Positions 34,687 through 43,721 of a stretch of DNA of 60,200 nucleotides are shown here, in pieces. The notes under the pieces are model-generated. The model saw nothing but the letters and a program-made list of their open reading frames with translations. It had not been told where the DNA came from and made no database searches. The position numbers were made by a program, and so were the translations under genes. Source of the DNA: Bacteroidaceae bacterium (GTDB lineage: Bacteria > Bacteroidota > Bacteroidia > Bacteroidales > Bacteroidaceae); the NCBI GenBank assembly GCA_017481875.1, contig JAFUOP010000048.1:1-60200 (forward strand). Direction: 5' to 3'. How positions within the stretch are numbered: the stretch's first letter is position 1; the number at the start of each line of letters is the position of its first letter.

Positions 34687-34717
34687 GGAGTAACGCACAG
34701 CGTTGCTCCTTTTTTTG
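34687..34717 (+). terminator. Terminator closing the cargo cassette
   Basis: GGAGTAACG (34687-34695) pairs with CGTTGCTCC (34701-34709), one G-U, then eight T. Confidence 0.85.
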
Positions 34718-34874
34718 TGCATATTGCCGACTATATGCACAAGGAAGCACGGCCTTTTGTGCACGTTTTCAAAAAATCGCGCCGCCTTACGGCGGCAGGT
34801 GGCGTTCGCTACGGAACGGTTTTGTCTTTTTAGCTTGTGCTGGTGTGGGTTACTTTTGGTCTAAAATAAATTCT

Positions 34875-35900
34875 ATGGCACGTTTTAGCAACATAACTGA
34901 TGGTGTGGCTTTCTCTACCGAGATTATGAATGTAGAGATAAGTGATGCGTATGGAACGGTCACTTTCTCCATTCGTAAAAGTGGTGAGGAGATATTTTCT
35001 TCTGTTTTCACCCCTGATACTGCAGGGAATATATTCATATATGATGTGCGTTCAATTCTTGAAGCGCACATTGATGATGTTTTTGCGGATTTTTCTTTTA
35101 CCGTCGGTAATGAAACAGTGAACTGTCGTGTGTTTAAGGCTTCTGTCACTGTTGCCGAAACTGCCGAACAGTTCCTGCCTTCTTTTTTCCTTTCTCCTAC
35201 AAATAAAAAAAGAACTGCATCTGACCGCTACGAAACGCTGGCTTTCTATCCAGGCGAAGATCCTTGTCGCGTATATGCTCTTGCTTCATACTTTGACGGC
35301 GGTATTGTTACCGAGGAAATCCAGCTGATGAGCGAACAGGATGTTAAACCTGGTTCTATCAACACGGTTGACGTTTCGGCTGGGAGGCTCGTTGATGAAT
35401 CAAAGGGTACTCTTGTGAGCTTCGTTGTTCGAGCCGGGGAACGTTCGTTCTATTATACCGTTGACAACACTCTGCCTGCAGCTGACCCTTCGATATTGTT
35501 CAGGAACTGTTTTGGTTGTTGGGATACGATGTACTTGACCGGTACCAAAGAAAACACTCTTGAAGTAAAGCGCTCTTTTGCGTATGTCAATGGACGTTAT
35601 ACGATGTATGACGTTGATGATACGGAGTCTTTCAAGGCCAACAGCGGTGTGCTCGATGAGTGTTTGATTATACTTGCGAAGGATCTTGCCCGGACGCGGA
35701 GCGTATTCCTTATGGACAAGCTCGGGAACGCGACGTATGAACTTGTGGTTACGGACTCTGAAATCAAATATACCAACGATGATGATAGTCTGCCTACAAT
35801 GGATTTTACATTCCGTCGTACCGAACTTGTTACAGGCTTAATCGTGCCGAACAGACCGCCTAAACTCTTTGATAGTACATTCGATAATACATTCAACTAA
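34875..35900 (+). CDS. Phage structural protein of unknown role
   Basis: 341 residues from the ATG at 34875, chosen because the open frame upstream runs through the terminator and lacks a phage-like sequence. Beta-rich throughout (AYGTVTFSIRKSGEEIFSS, TYELVVTDSEIKYTN), no enzyme motif. Overlaps the next start (TAATG). Probably a head-tail or tail protein. Confidence 0.65.
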   Translation: MARFSNITDGVAFSTEIMNVEISDAYGTVTFSIRKSGEEIFSSVFTPDTAGNIFIYDVRSILEAHIDDVFADFSFTVGNETVNCRVFKASVTVAETAEQFLPSFFLSPTNKKRTASDRYETLAFYPGEDPCRVYALASYFDGGIVTEEIQLMSEQDVKPGSINTVDVSAGRLVDESKGTLVSFVVRAGERSFYYTVDNTLPAADPSILFRNCFGCWDTMYLTGTKENTLEVKRSFAYVNGRYTMYDVDDTESFKANSGVLDECLIILAKDLARTRSVFLMDKLGNATYELVVTDSEIKYTNDDDSLPTMDFTFRRTELVTGLIVPNRPPKLFDSTFDNTFN

Positions 35901-36133
35901 TGAAGAAGACAATACATGTCAAGGATGCCATTACATTGCTGGAGAGCAAGAACCCTGTGGACTTGAGGCTTTGGAAACTCTCCACCGGCGATATTCTGCA
36001 CTACAAGGGTGTACGTTGTATATCTGCCTACAGAAGGGGTGGAACGCACAAGGTGCGCTTTCCTAATGGTGAAATCAGGGAATTTAGAGATATAACTCTT
36101 TTTGAGATTAACAATAAAACCATATACAGATGA
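35900..36133 (+). CDS. Small phage protein of unknown function
   Basis: 77 residues, basic, beta-type (LHYKGVRCISAYRRGGTHKVRF). Coupled on both sides: TAATG with the gene before, ATGA with the portal gene. May assist portal assembly. Confidence 0.6.
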   Translation: MKKTIHVKDAITLLESKNPVDLRLWKLSTGDILHYKGVRCISAYRRGGTHKVRFPNGEIREFRDITLFEINNKTIYR

Positions 36134-37506
36134 AAGAAGAAAAAATACCTTCGCACATTGTGATGCAGGTGAAAGATAATGTCTCCTGTATCGTGGAAAC
36201 CGTTACAGACTCTGCAACTGTCTTTGATGAAGATTTTCACGGTAATGCAATGCCCATTCCTGGCACTAAGGATAGATATATCCCGTTTGGGGTGGATGAC
36301 CAGCTGCCTTATGAAATCATTCATCATATCGGCCGTGATGAGATTATGTCGCAGAATAAGTTCTTCAATGTCTTGACTTGTTATGCTTCGGGCCTCAATT
36401 ATACCGAGTATGCCACCGATAAGCCGACACGTAATCCTGAAATAAGAAAATTCGTGATGCGCAACTCGTTGCCGTCATTCTTTCTTGAGCAATGTACGGA
36501 TATGAAGTATTTCTTCTTCTCTGTGGATGTCGTGATTGTTTCCAAGGATAGGAAACAGATTGTGCAGATACGTCATAAGGAGGCTTGCTACTGTCGCTTT
36601 GAGGAAGCTGACAAGAATGGAAAAATCAATCATATCTTCTACGGAGATTTCCGCGAATCTACTCCTAATATTGACAAACTGGAGAAAATCCGTTTGTTGG
36701 ATTTCAGGGATCCTCTCGGAGAACTTATGGTTCTGATGGGTAGGGAACCGGGTAAAGACGGCAAGTGTGAGGTGAGGACTAACGAGTATAAATTCGCCAT
36801 TGTCTCAAAGTTCCCCACACCGGGCTTGCAGTATTACCCAGTTCCATATTACACCTCTATTTTCCGTGGCCATTGGTATGATATTAAGCAGCTCATCGGC
36901 ATTGGCAAGAAAGCGAAGCTTCGCAACTCCTCAAGCATAAAGTATCACGTTGAGGTACACAAGGACTATTGGGAGCAAATCTGTAGTGCGGAAAATATCT
37001 ATGATCCCGAGGAGAGAAAGAAACGCATTGCAAAGGAGTATGAGAATATCAAGGAGTTTATCAGTGGTATCGATAATCACGGCAAACTTTGGGTGTCGGG
37101 CTTCTATCAAAATCCTGATGGCAAAGAGGTGTCGATGGTTAAAATCAACCTTATTGACTCAAGCAAGGAGGGTGGAGACTGGACCGATGATATACAGGAA
37201 TCATCGAATACCATCTGTTATGCGGACAATATTCACCCCAACCTGGTAGGTGCTACTCCCGGTAAGTCGCAGACAAACAACTCGGGCAGTGACAAACGCG
37301 AATTGTTTACACTCAAGCAATCGTTGGAGAAAGCTCCGCACGATATTCTGTGTACTGTTCACAATGTCGTTATCGCTTTCAATGGCTGGGATGATGTGGT
37401 TTATCCTGATATACCACTCATAATGCTTACAACGCTTGACCAGAAAAACGATGCGAAAAAAGTATCAATGAATAACAACTCTGAAAAAGACCCTAACGAT
37501 GAATAG
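36130..37506 (+). CDS. Portal protein
   Basis: 458 residues, in the normal range for siphovirus portals. Features: an N-terminal part with FGVDDQLPYEIIHHI, central alternation of helix and strand (QIVQIRHKEACYCRFEE), a Trp/Tyr-rich region (PVPYYTSIFRGHWYDIKQL) that resembles the portal stem area, and a polar C-terminal tail. Portals form the 12-subunit ring through which DNA enters; identification rests on size, place and these patterns. Confidence 0.75.
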   Translation: MKEEKIPSHIVMQVKDNVSCIVETVTDSATVFDEDFHGNAMPIPGTKDRYIPFGVDDQLPYEIIHHIGRDEIMSQNKFFNVLTCYASGLNYTEYATDKPTRNPEIRKFVMRNSLPSFFLEQCTDMKYFFFSVDVVIVSKDRKQIVQIRHKEACYCRFEEADKNGKINHIFYGDFRESTPNIDKLEKIRLLDFRDPLGELMVLMGREPGKDGKCEVRTNEYKFAIVSKFPTPGLQYYPVPYYTSIFRGHWYDIKQLIGIGKKAKLRNSSSIKYHVEVHKDYWEQICSAENIYDPEERKKRIAKEYENIKEFISGIDNHGKLWVSGFYQNPDGKEVSMVKINLIDSSKEGGDWTDDIQESSNTICYADNIHPNLVGATPGKSQTNNSGSDKRELFTLKQSLEKAPHDILCTVHNVVIAFNGWDDVVYPDIPLIMLTTLDQKNDAKKVSMNNNSEKDPNDE

Positions 37507-38314
37507 ACTGAAAATAACTCAAGAAATATTTGAGAAACATTGTAGTTCGGCCACAAATTCAAACGATACTGTATTTATGGCCGTTGAATATGGGTTCTCC
37601 TTGTCGGAACAGCGAATTGCAACTTTTTTGGGACTTGAGGTCTTTGAAGAGTTGCCGGGCAATATTCTGCCGCTCTTTGAAAGGGCTGTCTGTCTTGACA
37701 CTTACGCAGAGGCAATCCCTCACCTTGACCTCGTTCTTACCTCTTCCGGTTTCGGTGTTGTCAGCACCTCGAACGTGGCTCCGGCAAGTGCTGATAGAGT
37801 GAACAGGCTTTCAAAGACTCTTCTTGCAGCTCTCGATGATACCATCGATGACATTCTCTCCTTACTCCGTTTTGAAAGTGCCTGGAATGAGACTGCAACG
37901 GCTCATTCTCTTATTTCATCGGTGTTCTGGAGTGGCCGACAACTGCGTAGGTATGGCCTGCCATTGGCGCACCGTTCAGACCTTGTGGCCAATGCTATGA
38001 ACATAAGTACGGCGGAAAGCAAATTGCGTGAGTTCATAGGCGATGAGATTATGATGAAACTCATTTCTTCTATAAGAACCGCCTCAAGCACTCCTAAGGA
38101 ACTGACACTTTTGCAACTCATTGAACACGTTATCGCGGCGAATATCTCCGGCTGTGATGGCCGTGAGTTCAAGACGTTGCTGAATTCTGTGGCCAGATAT
38201 TTGCTAAATAACATTGATTCTTTCCCCGATTTTGCCAATTCTTCAGCTTATGCTGCGCTTAAAATAGTCCGCTATGAAAACAAAAAAGATGACACCTGTT
38301 TCTTCTTTGGATAA
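37499..38314 (+). CDS. Putative head-tail connector (DUF6712-like)
   Basis: 271 residues, mostly helical (FEKHCSSATNSNDTVFMAVEY ... LSEQRIATFLG). Reminds me of DUF6712 proteins found behind portals in Bacteroides phages, from memory. Overlaps the portal by 8 nt and the next gene by 41 nt. Confidence 0.55.
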   Translation: MNRLKITQEIFEKHCSSATNSNDTVFMAVEYGFSLSEQRIATFLGLEVFEELPGNILPLFERAVCLDTYAEAIPHLDLVLTSSGFGVVSTSNVAPASADRVNRLSKTLLAALDDTIDDILSLLRFESAWNETATAHSLISSVFWSGRQLRRYGLPLAHRSDLVANAMNISTAESKLREFIGDEIMMKLISSIRTASSTPKELTLLQLIEHVIAANISGCDGREFKTLLNSVARYLLNNIDSFPDFANSSAYAALKIVRYENKKDDTCFFFG

Positions 38315-39068
38315 AGAACTGAATTTCAAGTTCCCCAAATCGTGGGCAGAACTTACGCAAAAGCAACTCAAGGCTGTGCTTGTGTTCCTTTCGACATACC
38401 CGGCAACAACTGCGCTGGTGCGTATCACCTGCTATTTTGCCAATCTGGTAATTGTCAAGAAGGTCGGTAATGGGCAGTTCAGTTGCAGATTGGCCACACA
38501 TTCAGGAGTTCATACCATTGTTATATCCTCTGTCGAGGTGGCTGCAATGACCGAGGCACTTGAGTGGGTGCTGCAACCTGGTGACACACCAGTGATACTT
38601 GAGGAACTCTATGGTCGTAAGTCTATCGATGCGGAACTGCACGGAGTTGATTTCGAGACATACATTGCGCTTGATAACCTCTATCAAGGTTATTTGATGA
38701 GTAGCGATGAAAATGCGGTCTGCGAAATGGCCAACTTGATTTATCCTTCTAACGTCAAAGATAATGGAGATTGGGACCGTGTAGAGGATATTACCGAATT
38801 ACAGCCGTATGAACTGTTCTCTATATGCCAATGGTTTACTCAAGTGAAAATGCTTTTTGCAAAATCTTTCCCGAATTTCTTCAAGCCTGTGGGTGGTTCA
38901 TCTGAGTGCAGTATGGTTGATGTTATGAATGCGGAAATTCTTGCTCTTACCGGTGGCGATATTACCAAAGAAGATGAGGTTCTGCATAAAGACACTTGGC
39001 GAGCTCTTACATATCTTGATGCTAAGGCCAAAGAGGCTGAGGAATTTCGTAAATCAATGAGTAAATAA
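38274..39068 (+). CDS. Phage tail-assembly-type protein
   Basis: 264 residues, helical: FKFPKSWAELTQKQLKAVLVFL, then LDNLYQGYLMSSDENAVCEMA and a charged end (DAKAKEAEEF). The LPKSWAELT-like opening is common to phage-chaperone-type proteins. Starts inside the previous gene; the next gene starts 2 nt after its stop. Function unproven. Confidence 0.55.
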   Translation: MKTKKMTPVSSLDKELNFKFPKSWAELTQKQLKAVLVFLSTYPATTALVRITCYFANLVIVKKVGNGQFSCRLATHSGVHTIVISSVEVAAMTEALEWVLQPGDTPVILEELYGRKSIDAELHGVDFETYIALDNLYQGYLMSSDENAVCEMANLIYPSNVKDNGDWDRVEDITELQPYELFSICQWFTQVKMLFAKSFPNFFKPVGGSSECSMVDVMNAEILALTGGDITKEDEVLHKDTWRALTYLDAKAKEAEEFRKSMSK

Positions 39069-39070
39069 CT

Positions 39071-39562
39071 ATGGAACTTTTTAATGCTGAGGAATACTTC
39101 AGGAATATTGCCACGACAAACAAGTTGTGTGTCGATGAAGGATTCCACTTTTGTACCTGTTCCGGACTCGAGAACCTGGAGGAAGCCATTGACCAGTTCA
39201 GAAAGGTTAGCAATTTCTTTATCTTCGATGATACGACTGAAGGGCAGGAGTTCAGAGGTGCCGGTGGTGGGTACTACCACAAACGTCTGTTCACTGTGTC
39301 GCTGATGCGCCGTTACCGTCTTGATGATATGGCAGACAGGGCTGAACAGCTCGCTATTTGTCGTAAGCTGTTCAAGCAGATTGTCTCAAAACTCTTGAGG
39401 GATAAGGAGCAAACAGAGAAACTTACATATTTGAAGACGGACAACATCCTTTACAGGGAGTATGACAGAGCTATGTTCAGTGGGTGCACCGGGCTGTTTT
39501 TCATAGTGGAGTGTTCGGAACCTGAAAACTTATGCTATAATAAAGAAGAATGGCTGATGTAG
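39071..39562 (+). CDS. Phage structural protein of unknown role
   Basis: 163 residues, alpha/beta, with LFNAEEYFRNIATTNKL and SLMRRYRLDDMADRAEQLA. Position between connectors and the gp10-like gene suggests a head-tail completion factor. Overlaps the next gene by 13 nt. Confidence 0.6.
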   Translation: MELFNAEEYFRNIATTNKLCVDEGFHFCTCSGLENLEEAIDQFRKVSNFFIFDDTTEGQEFRGAGGGYYHKRLFTVSLMRRYRLDDMADRAEQLAICRKLFKQIVSKLLRDKEQTEKLTYLKTDNILYREYDRAMFSGCTGLFFIVECSEPENLCYNKEEWLM

Positions 39563-39975
39563 AAAAACAAACGCAAAAGGAGTACATCGATGGATGGACC
39601 AAAATGATGATGACTATCTGGAAAGAGAAAATCATCAGGTATGGCATTGTCGATACCGGTCATCTACATGGTAGTTTCAGCGGTGATCCGGATGATAATT
39701 CTGCTTTGCTCAAGTTTGTTTCTTATGGTATTTATCAAGCTATGGGTGTTGGCAACGGGTATAAAAGAGAAAATGGCGGTGATTTGCATTTCCTCGATCC
39801 TGAATATCGCAAGAAACACAAGCTCGGCAAACCTCGCAAGCGCAGGAATTGGTACAGCCCGAAATTATATTCTTCTGTCAAGGTGCTGCAGCGTGCAATG
39901 GCTGAACTATATGCTCACGATGCAGTCAATACAGTTTGCGATGCGCTGGATAATGCTCGTTCTGCGATAAAATAA
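39550..39975 (+). CDS. Head-tail joining / tail completion protein (HK97 gp10-like)
   Basis: 141 residues. IIRYGIVDTGHLHGSFS and the basic NWYSPKLYSS resemble the start and end of HK97 gp10-type neck proteins. Position before the fibre gene is as expected. Call based on pattern, moderate trust. Confidence 0.55.
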   Translation: MADVEKQTQKEYIDGWTKMMMTIWKEKIIRYGIVDTGHLHGSFSGDPDDNSALLKFVSYGIYQAMGVGNGYKRENGGDLHFLDPEYRKKHKLGKPRKRRNWYSPKLYSSVKVLQRAMAELYAHDAVNTVCDALDNARSAIK

Positions 39976-40033
39976 TGTCTTTTTATCTGCTCATCTTTTC
40001 ACTTACTATTGTGGAAACTTTTAATTTATAATT

Positions 40034-42802
40034 ATGAGCAGATTTAATGAACTATTACCGCTTGCAGCGCAAGTGAGGGATGCGACAGAAGAGGGTGAGA
40101 ATACAGGTAAACGTGTCGGAGATCTTTTTGTCAATATTATTCAGAAAACAGAATCCTATTTAACCGAGAATGACGAAGACAAGCGGAACACGAAGAATGA
40201 ATTAATTAAACGTATCCAAGGAAAAAGCGATGATAGCAATCCTTTGACCGACCCGTTTAAGTATATCAGCGCAAATAATAGCGTTGAGCTTGTTAATGTC
40301 CTTAACAATACCTTAAGCAGCGGTCGATACAGGATACGTCTCGGCAATGTTCTGCTCGATTTAGATGTGTTTGAAACAGGCGCGAATACTACGCAATTAC
40401 TACGCGGCTTTGTTACGCCCACAAACGAGGGGTGGACTACTTCTCTCCAATACAACGAGCACCTCCGTACCCATAAAGATGCTTGGGGTGCATGGGAGGT
40501 TATTTCGGGAAAGAGCGTAAAAGAGTTGGTAGATAGTAATACCGCCTACCGCGGTAATTACATAGGTAATTACCCATTTTCGCAAAAAGCACTTGCTAAA
40601 AATGTTGATAAGCTAATTATTACGGGTTATATAGATTTTACATATAACGAAAAACTTGCATATATGTTTTCAGTACTATCAAAAGAAAAACTTAAACTTT
40701 CGTTATATAGCAAGCCAAAAGATGTGTTAAGAAAGGATATGTCAGAACCTCCAAAATTTATTTGTGGGTTCACGGCCTCTAAACTTGACAATTCACCATA
40801 CTATTTTGCGAAGTTTGGTAACTCATGGCTTATTTTAGACTTGGATAAAGTTACTGAATATGATTCGTTATACGACTATGACGGTATAGCATTATCTCCA
40901 TCACTATTCAAAAACGGAGGCATCCCCTTTATGATAACTGAATTATCTGATAGTATAGGTACTATTAACGATAGTATAGGTACTATTAACGATAGTATAG
41001 ACGAATTAACTAAACCTATTTTTGAAAATAAAAAAACACCGTATAACCAATTAGTTCAAGAGTTATGGGTTGCCCCAACCTATATTCGTGATGGAGTTTG
41101 TCGATTTAAGACTTATAATGGTAAATTGTATCTGAGAATTTACCCTACAGAAGGAGATACGACTGTTGCTATATGGAATAGCACAGCAGATATTCCTGAC
41201 GAAACTTATACTAAAACGCCTATTTCTTTAACGGTTAGTACCTCTAACGATGCGACAGTTCCCAAAGGTACAGAAGTTGCCTTTATTGTGCTTAATGATA
41301 TAACCAAAGCAGATAATAGTACAGCACAGGGTGAGAAGGTAAACATCTCCTTTGCTTCGGTAAGAACAAACTCTCCTATCATCAATGAGTATCTTGCAAG
41401 TAAAGAACATACAGAGGCCAAAGAAAGTATTGAGAGTATTTCTACTGACCTTGAAGAGGTCAAAGAAAGTATTGAGAGTATTGACATAATAGATTATTCC
41501 TCAATAATTACGGCACCTGACATTTTCGAGGTTATTGCAGGAGACACCTTGCAAATATTCAAAAGGAGCATCGTGCAATGTTTTAGCCCTTATAAATATG
41601 ACATAAGTTTTTCCTGTGCTGTAGGTAAGGACTATCCTCGTTATTTTACTTATGCTACTAATTTTACTGATGAGGCCAGAACGATTCCTTTAACTATTAC
41701 AGTAAGGAGTGATAATGGTAATATTATATGCCAAAAGGAATCATCGATTAATGTTATTGCGCGACCTGCGGTATCTTCTATTAACAGTAAAAAAATACTG
41801 ATTGTAGGAGCATCATCTATAGAATCTGGACATATTAGTTCCGAACTAAAACGTAGAATTGTAAGTTCCGATGGAGAAACAGTAGAAGGCATGCGAAATA
41901 AGCCATCTAATCCAGCCGGGTTAGGTGCAACAAATATCGAATTTGTCGGGAGAAAGACGGTGAATGGAGTAAATCAAGAGGCTACAGGAGGTTGGTCTTG
42001 GAAGATGTATTCAGGCGAAGGAGTTAAGGCGTATCGATTTTACGTGAGTGATGTATCTCAGTTGTATATGGGCGATAAATATACTTCTAATGGACTGACT
42101 TTTACAATTACAGAGATTAATGTTACCGACGGTAGTGGTAATATTCGTTGCACATATACAGGAAGTGGTACTATAAGCGAAAGCGGAATATTGACACGTA
42201 GCAATGGCGAAGGTGATGCAACTATTACATACAACAACTATATTGATGAGAAGTTTAATCCATTCTATAATAATAGCAAACTCGATTTTAAGAACTACGC
42301 AGACTTGTATTGCAAAAACTCTATAGATATTCTTGTGGCTCATTGCGGGGTAAACGATATGTGGGACAAGAATCGTACAGTAGAAGCTGTTGTATCAGAC
42401 ATAAAAACTTTTATTGAATGTTTCCATGCAGATTTCCCCAATTCGAAATTTGTGTTATCAACTTTACCTCTTCCTGATTGTATGGGTGGTATGGGCGCGA
42501 ATTATGGATGCGCACACCATTATTACACGAAAGCCTTGAAGTTTTGGGAATTGGCGGAGGCCTTTAATAAACTATCTGATGATTTAAGTAATTTGACCGA
42601 TAGTGAAGGAAGCAAATGTGTGTACTGCTCGCAGGTATTGCCTGCATTTGATTGCGAATACGGCTATCCGAAAACTGCAACTTCTGTTAATAATCGTGTA
42701 AGTACCACTGAGGACCTGGGAACCAATGGTGTTCATCCAAGTCAGGAAGGAAGTAAAATGGTAGCGGATAGCTTATTTGCAACAATAGTTAAATTATTAT
42801 AA
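40034..42802 (+). CDS. Tail fibre with C-terminal SGNH-type esterase
   Basis: 922 residues. N-terminal 180 residues (MSRFNELLPLAAQVRDATEEG) are the likely tail-binding part. Next, a shaft with repeats DSIGTIN (21-bp units at 40949-40990) and SIESIS. From about residue 585 a GDSL/SGNH hydrolase: block I ILIVGASSIESG (nucleophile Ser about 594), block III CGVNDMW, block V GVHPSQEG with the His about 901; the canonical Asp two before Val-His is Asn here. Such tips deacylate surface glycans during adsorption. The shaft and tip are AT-richer than the N-terminus, and a remnant of a different esterase tail lies right behind the stop. Confidence 0.85.
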   Translation: MSRFNELLPLAAQVRDATEEGENTGKRVGDLFVNIIQKTESYLTENDEDKRNTKNELIKRIQGKSDDSNPLTDPFKYISANNSVELVNVLNNTLSSGRYRIRLGNVLLDLDVFETGANTTQLLRGFVTPTNEGWTTSLQYNEHLRTHKDAWGAWEVISGKSVKELVDSNTAYRGNYIGNYPFSQKALAKNVDKLIITGYIDFTYNEKLAYMFSVLSKEKLKLSLYSKPKDVLRKDMSEPPKFICGFTASKLDNSPYYFAKFGNSWLILDLDKVTEYDSLYDYDGIALSPSLFKNGGIPFMITELSDSIGTINDSIGTINDSIDELTKPIFENKKTPYNQLVQELWVAPTYIRDGVCRFKTYNGKLYLRIYPTEGDTTVAIWNSTADIPDETYTKTPISLTVSTSNDATVPKGTEVAFIVLNDITKADNSTAQGEKVNISFASVRTNSPIINEYLASKEHTEAKESIESISTDLEEVKESIESIDIIDYSSIITAPDIFEVIAGDTLQIFKRSIVQCFSPYKYDISFSCAVGKDYPRYFTYATNFTDEARTIPLTITVRSDNGNIICQKESSINVIARPAVSSINSKKILIVGASSIESGHISSELKRRIVSSDGETVEGMRNKPSNPAGLGATNIEFVGRKTVNGVNQEATGGWSWKMYSGEGVKAYRFYVSDVSQLYMGDKYTSNGLTFTITEINVTDGSGNIRCTYTGSGTISESGILTRSNGEGDATITYNNYIDEKFNPFYNNSKLDFKNYADLYCKNSIDILVAHCGVNDMWDKNRTVEAVVSDIKTFIECFHADFPNSKFVLSTLPLPDCMGGMGANYGCAHHYYTKALKFWELAEAFNKLSDDLSNLTDSEGSKCVYCSQVLPAFDCEYGYPKTATSVNNRVSTTEDLGTNGVHPSQEGSKMVADSLFATIVKLL
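40949..41001 (+). repeat. 21-bp tandem repeat in the fibre shaft
   Basis: Two full units of a 21-bp sequence beginning GATAGTATAGG (40949-40969, 40970-40990) and a partial third. Codes DSIGTIN repeats; copy number could vary fibre length. Confidence 0.85.
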
Positions 42803-42803
42803 C

Positions 42804-42902
42804 GTGAAGTATGCAAGGGATATTGTGCACCCAAACACTGCGGGCTTCAACCAATTTGCCGATGCTATGCTGGGCTATGCGTATGAGCTAATCAATGGAT
42901 AA
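42804..42902 (+). pseudogene. C-terminal fragment of an older SGNH esterase fibre
   Basis: Translates to 32 residues ending in a stop: VKYARDIVHPNTAGFNQFAD and more. DIVHPNTAGFN is a textbook SGNH block V (DxVHP). It begins 1 nt after the stop of the present fibre and is GC-richer. This is the cut-off end of a replaced tip. Confidence 0.75.
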
Positions 42903-42903
42903 T

Positions 42904-43109
42904 ATGATATTAGGAACTCACAACAGCGCAACGGGTGGCAAGCTGCCTTGGCGGCTTCGCCCGCTTGCTTGGGTAATTAATCCCACAAGCAAGTGCCAAG
43001 ATAAGAGCATTGACGAACAGTTACGCGATGGTGTAAAGCTGTTCAACCTGCAAGTGGCCTGAGAGAGAGTACAACTGATCACTTGATGCTTTATTTTTAC
43101 GAATTATGA
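42904..43109 (+). pseudogene. PI-PLC-type phospholipase, middle deleted
   Basis: ATG at 42904, one nt after the esterase stop, opens a 52-residue frame with the PLC X-box signature (ILGTHNSATGGKLPW ... SIDEQLRDGVKLFNLQ), stopping at 43060. Another frame (43065-43109) reads ESTTDHLMLYFYEL and ends with a TGA that overlaps the next ATG (ATGA), as an intact gene end would. So both ends of the gene survive and its body, including most catalytic residues, is gone. Confidence 0.7.
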
Positions 43110-43655
43110 ATTTCCATTTGAACTTGACACAAGATGTAGGCCACGGCGTCACATTGATATTCATCTGCTTTGTCGTGGTGCTTGCCGCGGTGTTGATTGA
43201 CTTGCTTGTGGCGCTCGTTGCCGAGTACAAGATAGGCCATTCGATAGAGAGCCACAAGTTGCGCAAATCGATAACTAAGGTGATATTGTAACAGCGCACT
43301 ACTATATGGTGTTCTCGTCGATGTAATAGGCCTCGCGTTCACGTGGTATGATATACCGTATGCAGCCATCTTGGCGGGCCTTGGCGCCGTACTAATAGAG
43401 GGCAAGGCTTTGCAGTTTCTTGAGAAATTTGTTGCTTCTATGAACAGTTATCTAGGTATGATGATTCATTATCGTACCTACAAGATAAGGCGCAAGGTCT
43501 ATGAAAATACGAACTCTACATGGTGGCAGTATGTTTATATGGCCAATGACTATAAGAAGTTCGTTATTAAAAAGCAATACCGCCCACTTGAAATGGGAAA
43601 GAAGAAAGTAAAAAGCGGAGAATATAAGAAAATCCTTATGCCGGAGCTTTATTGA
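43106..43655 (+). pseudogene. Frameshifted phage membrane (holin-like) protein
   Basis: Frame one (43106-43291) codes 61 residues, MNFHLNLTQDVGHGVTLIF with membrane helix FICFVVVLAAVLIDLLVALVA, and stops at TAA near 43290. Removing one A there restores a seamless frame: KVILYSALLYGVLVDVIGLA, then a second and third helix, joining the frame that runs to 43655. The first part resembles holin-type proteins of Bacteroides phages. The last 70 residues (from about 43450) look unrelated and may be another join. A different holin gene follows, so function may be taken over. Confidence 0.65.
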
Positions 43656-43686
43656 CATTGCTAAAATTTGTCTTTTTACATAGGTT

Positions 43687-43709
43687 TTGCACATTATACA
43701 TTTGTGCAA
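43687..43709 (+). promoter_or_regulatory. Lysis promoter with overlapping palindrome
   Basis: -7 box TACATTTG (43697-43704) lies inside TTGCAC-N11-GTGCAA (43687-43709). 18 nt upstream of the holin ATG. The arrangement suggests a repressor that blocks the lysis operon. Confidence 0.4.
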
Positions 43710-43721
43710 GTAATTTAGCCT

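Noticed and set aside
34638-34874. Extended N-terminus for the structural protein at 34875
   Set aside because: It would begin inside the cargo gene and read through the terminator stem; the ATG at 34875 begins a phage-like sequence.
40034-43110. Diversity-generating retroelement acting on the fibre
   Set aside because: No reverse transcriptase and no template/variable repeat pair were seen; a simple recombination scar explains the fragment.
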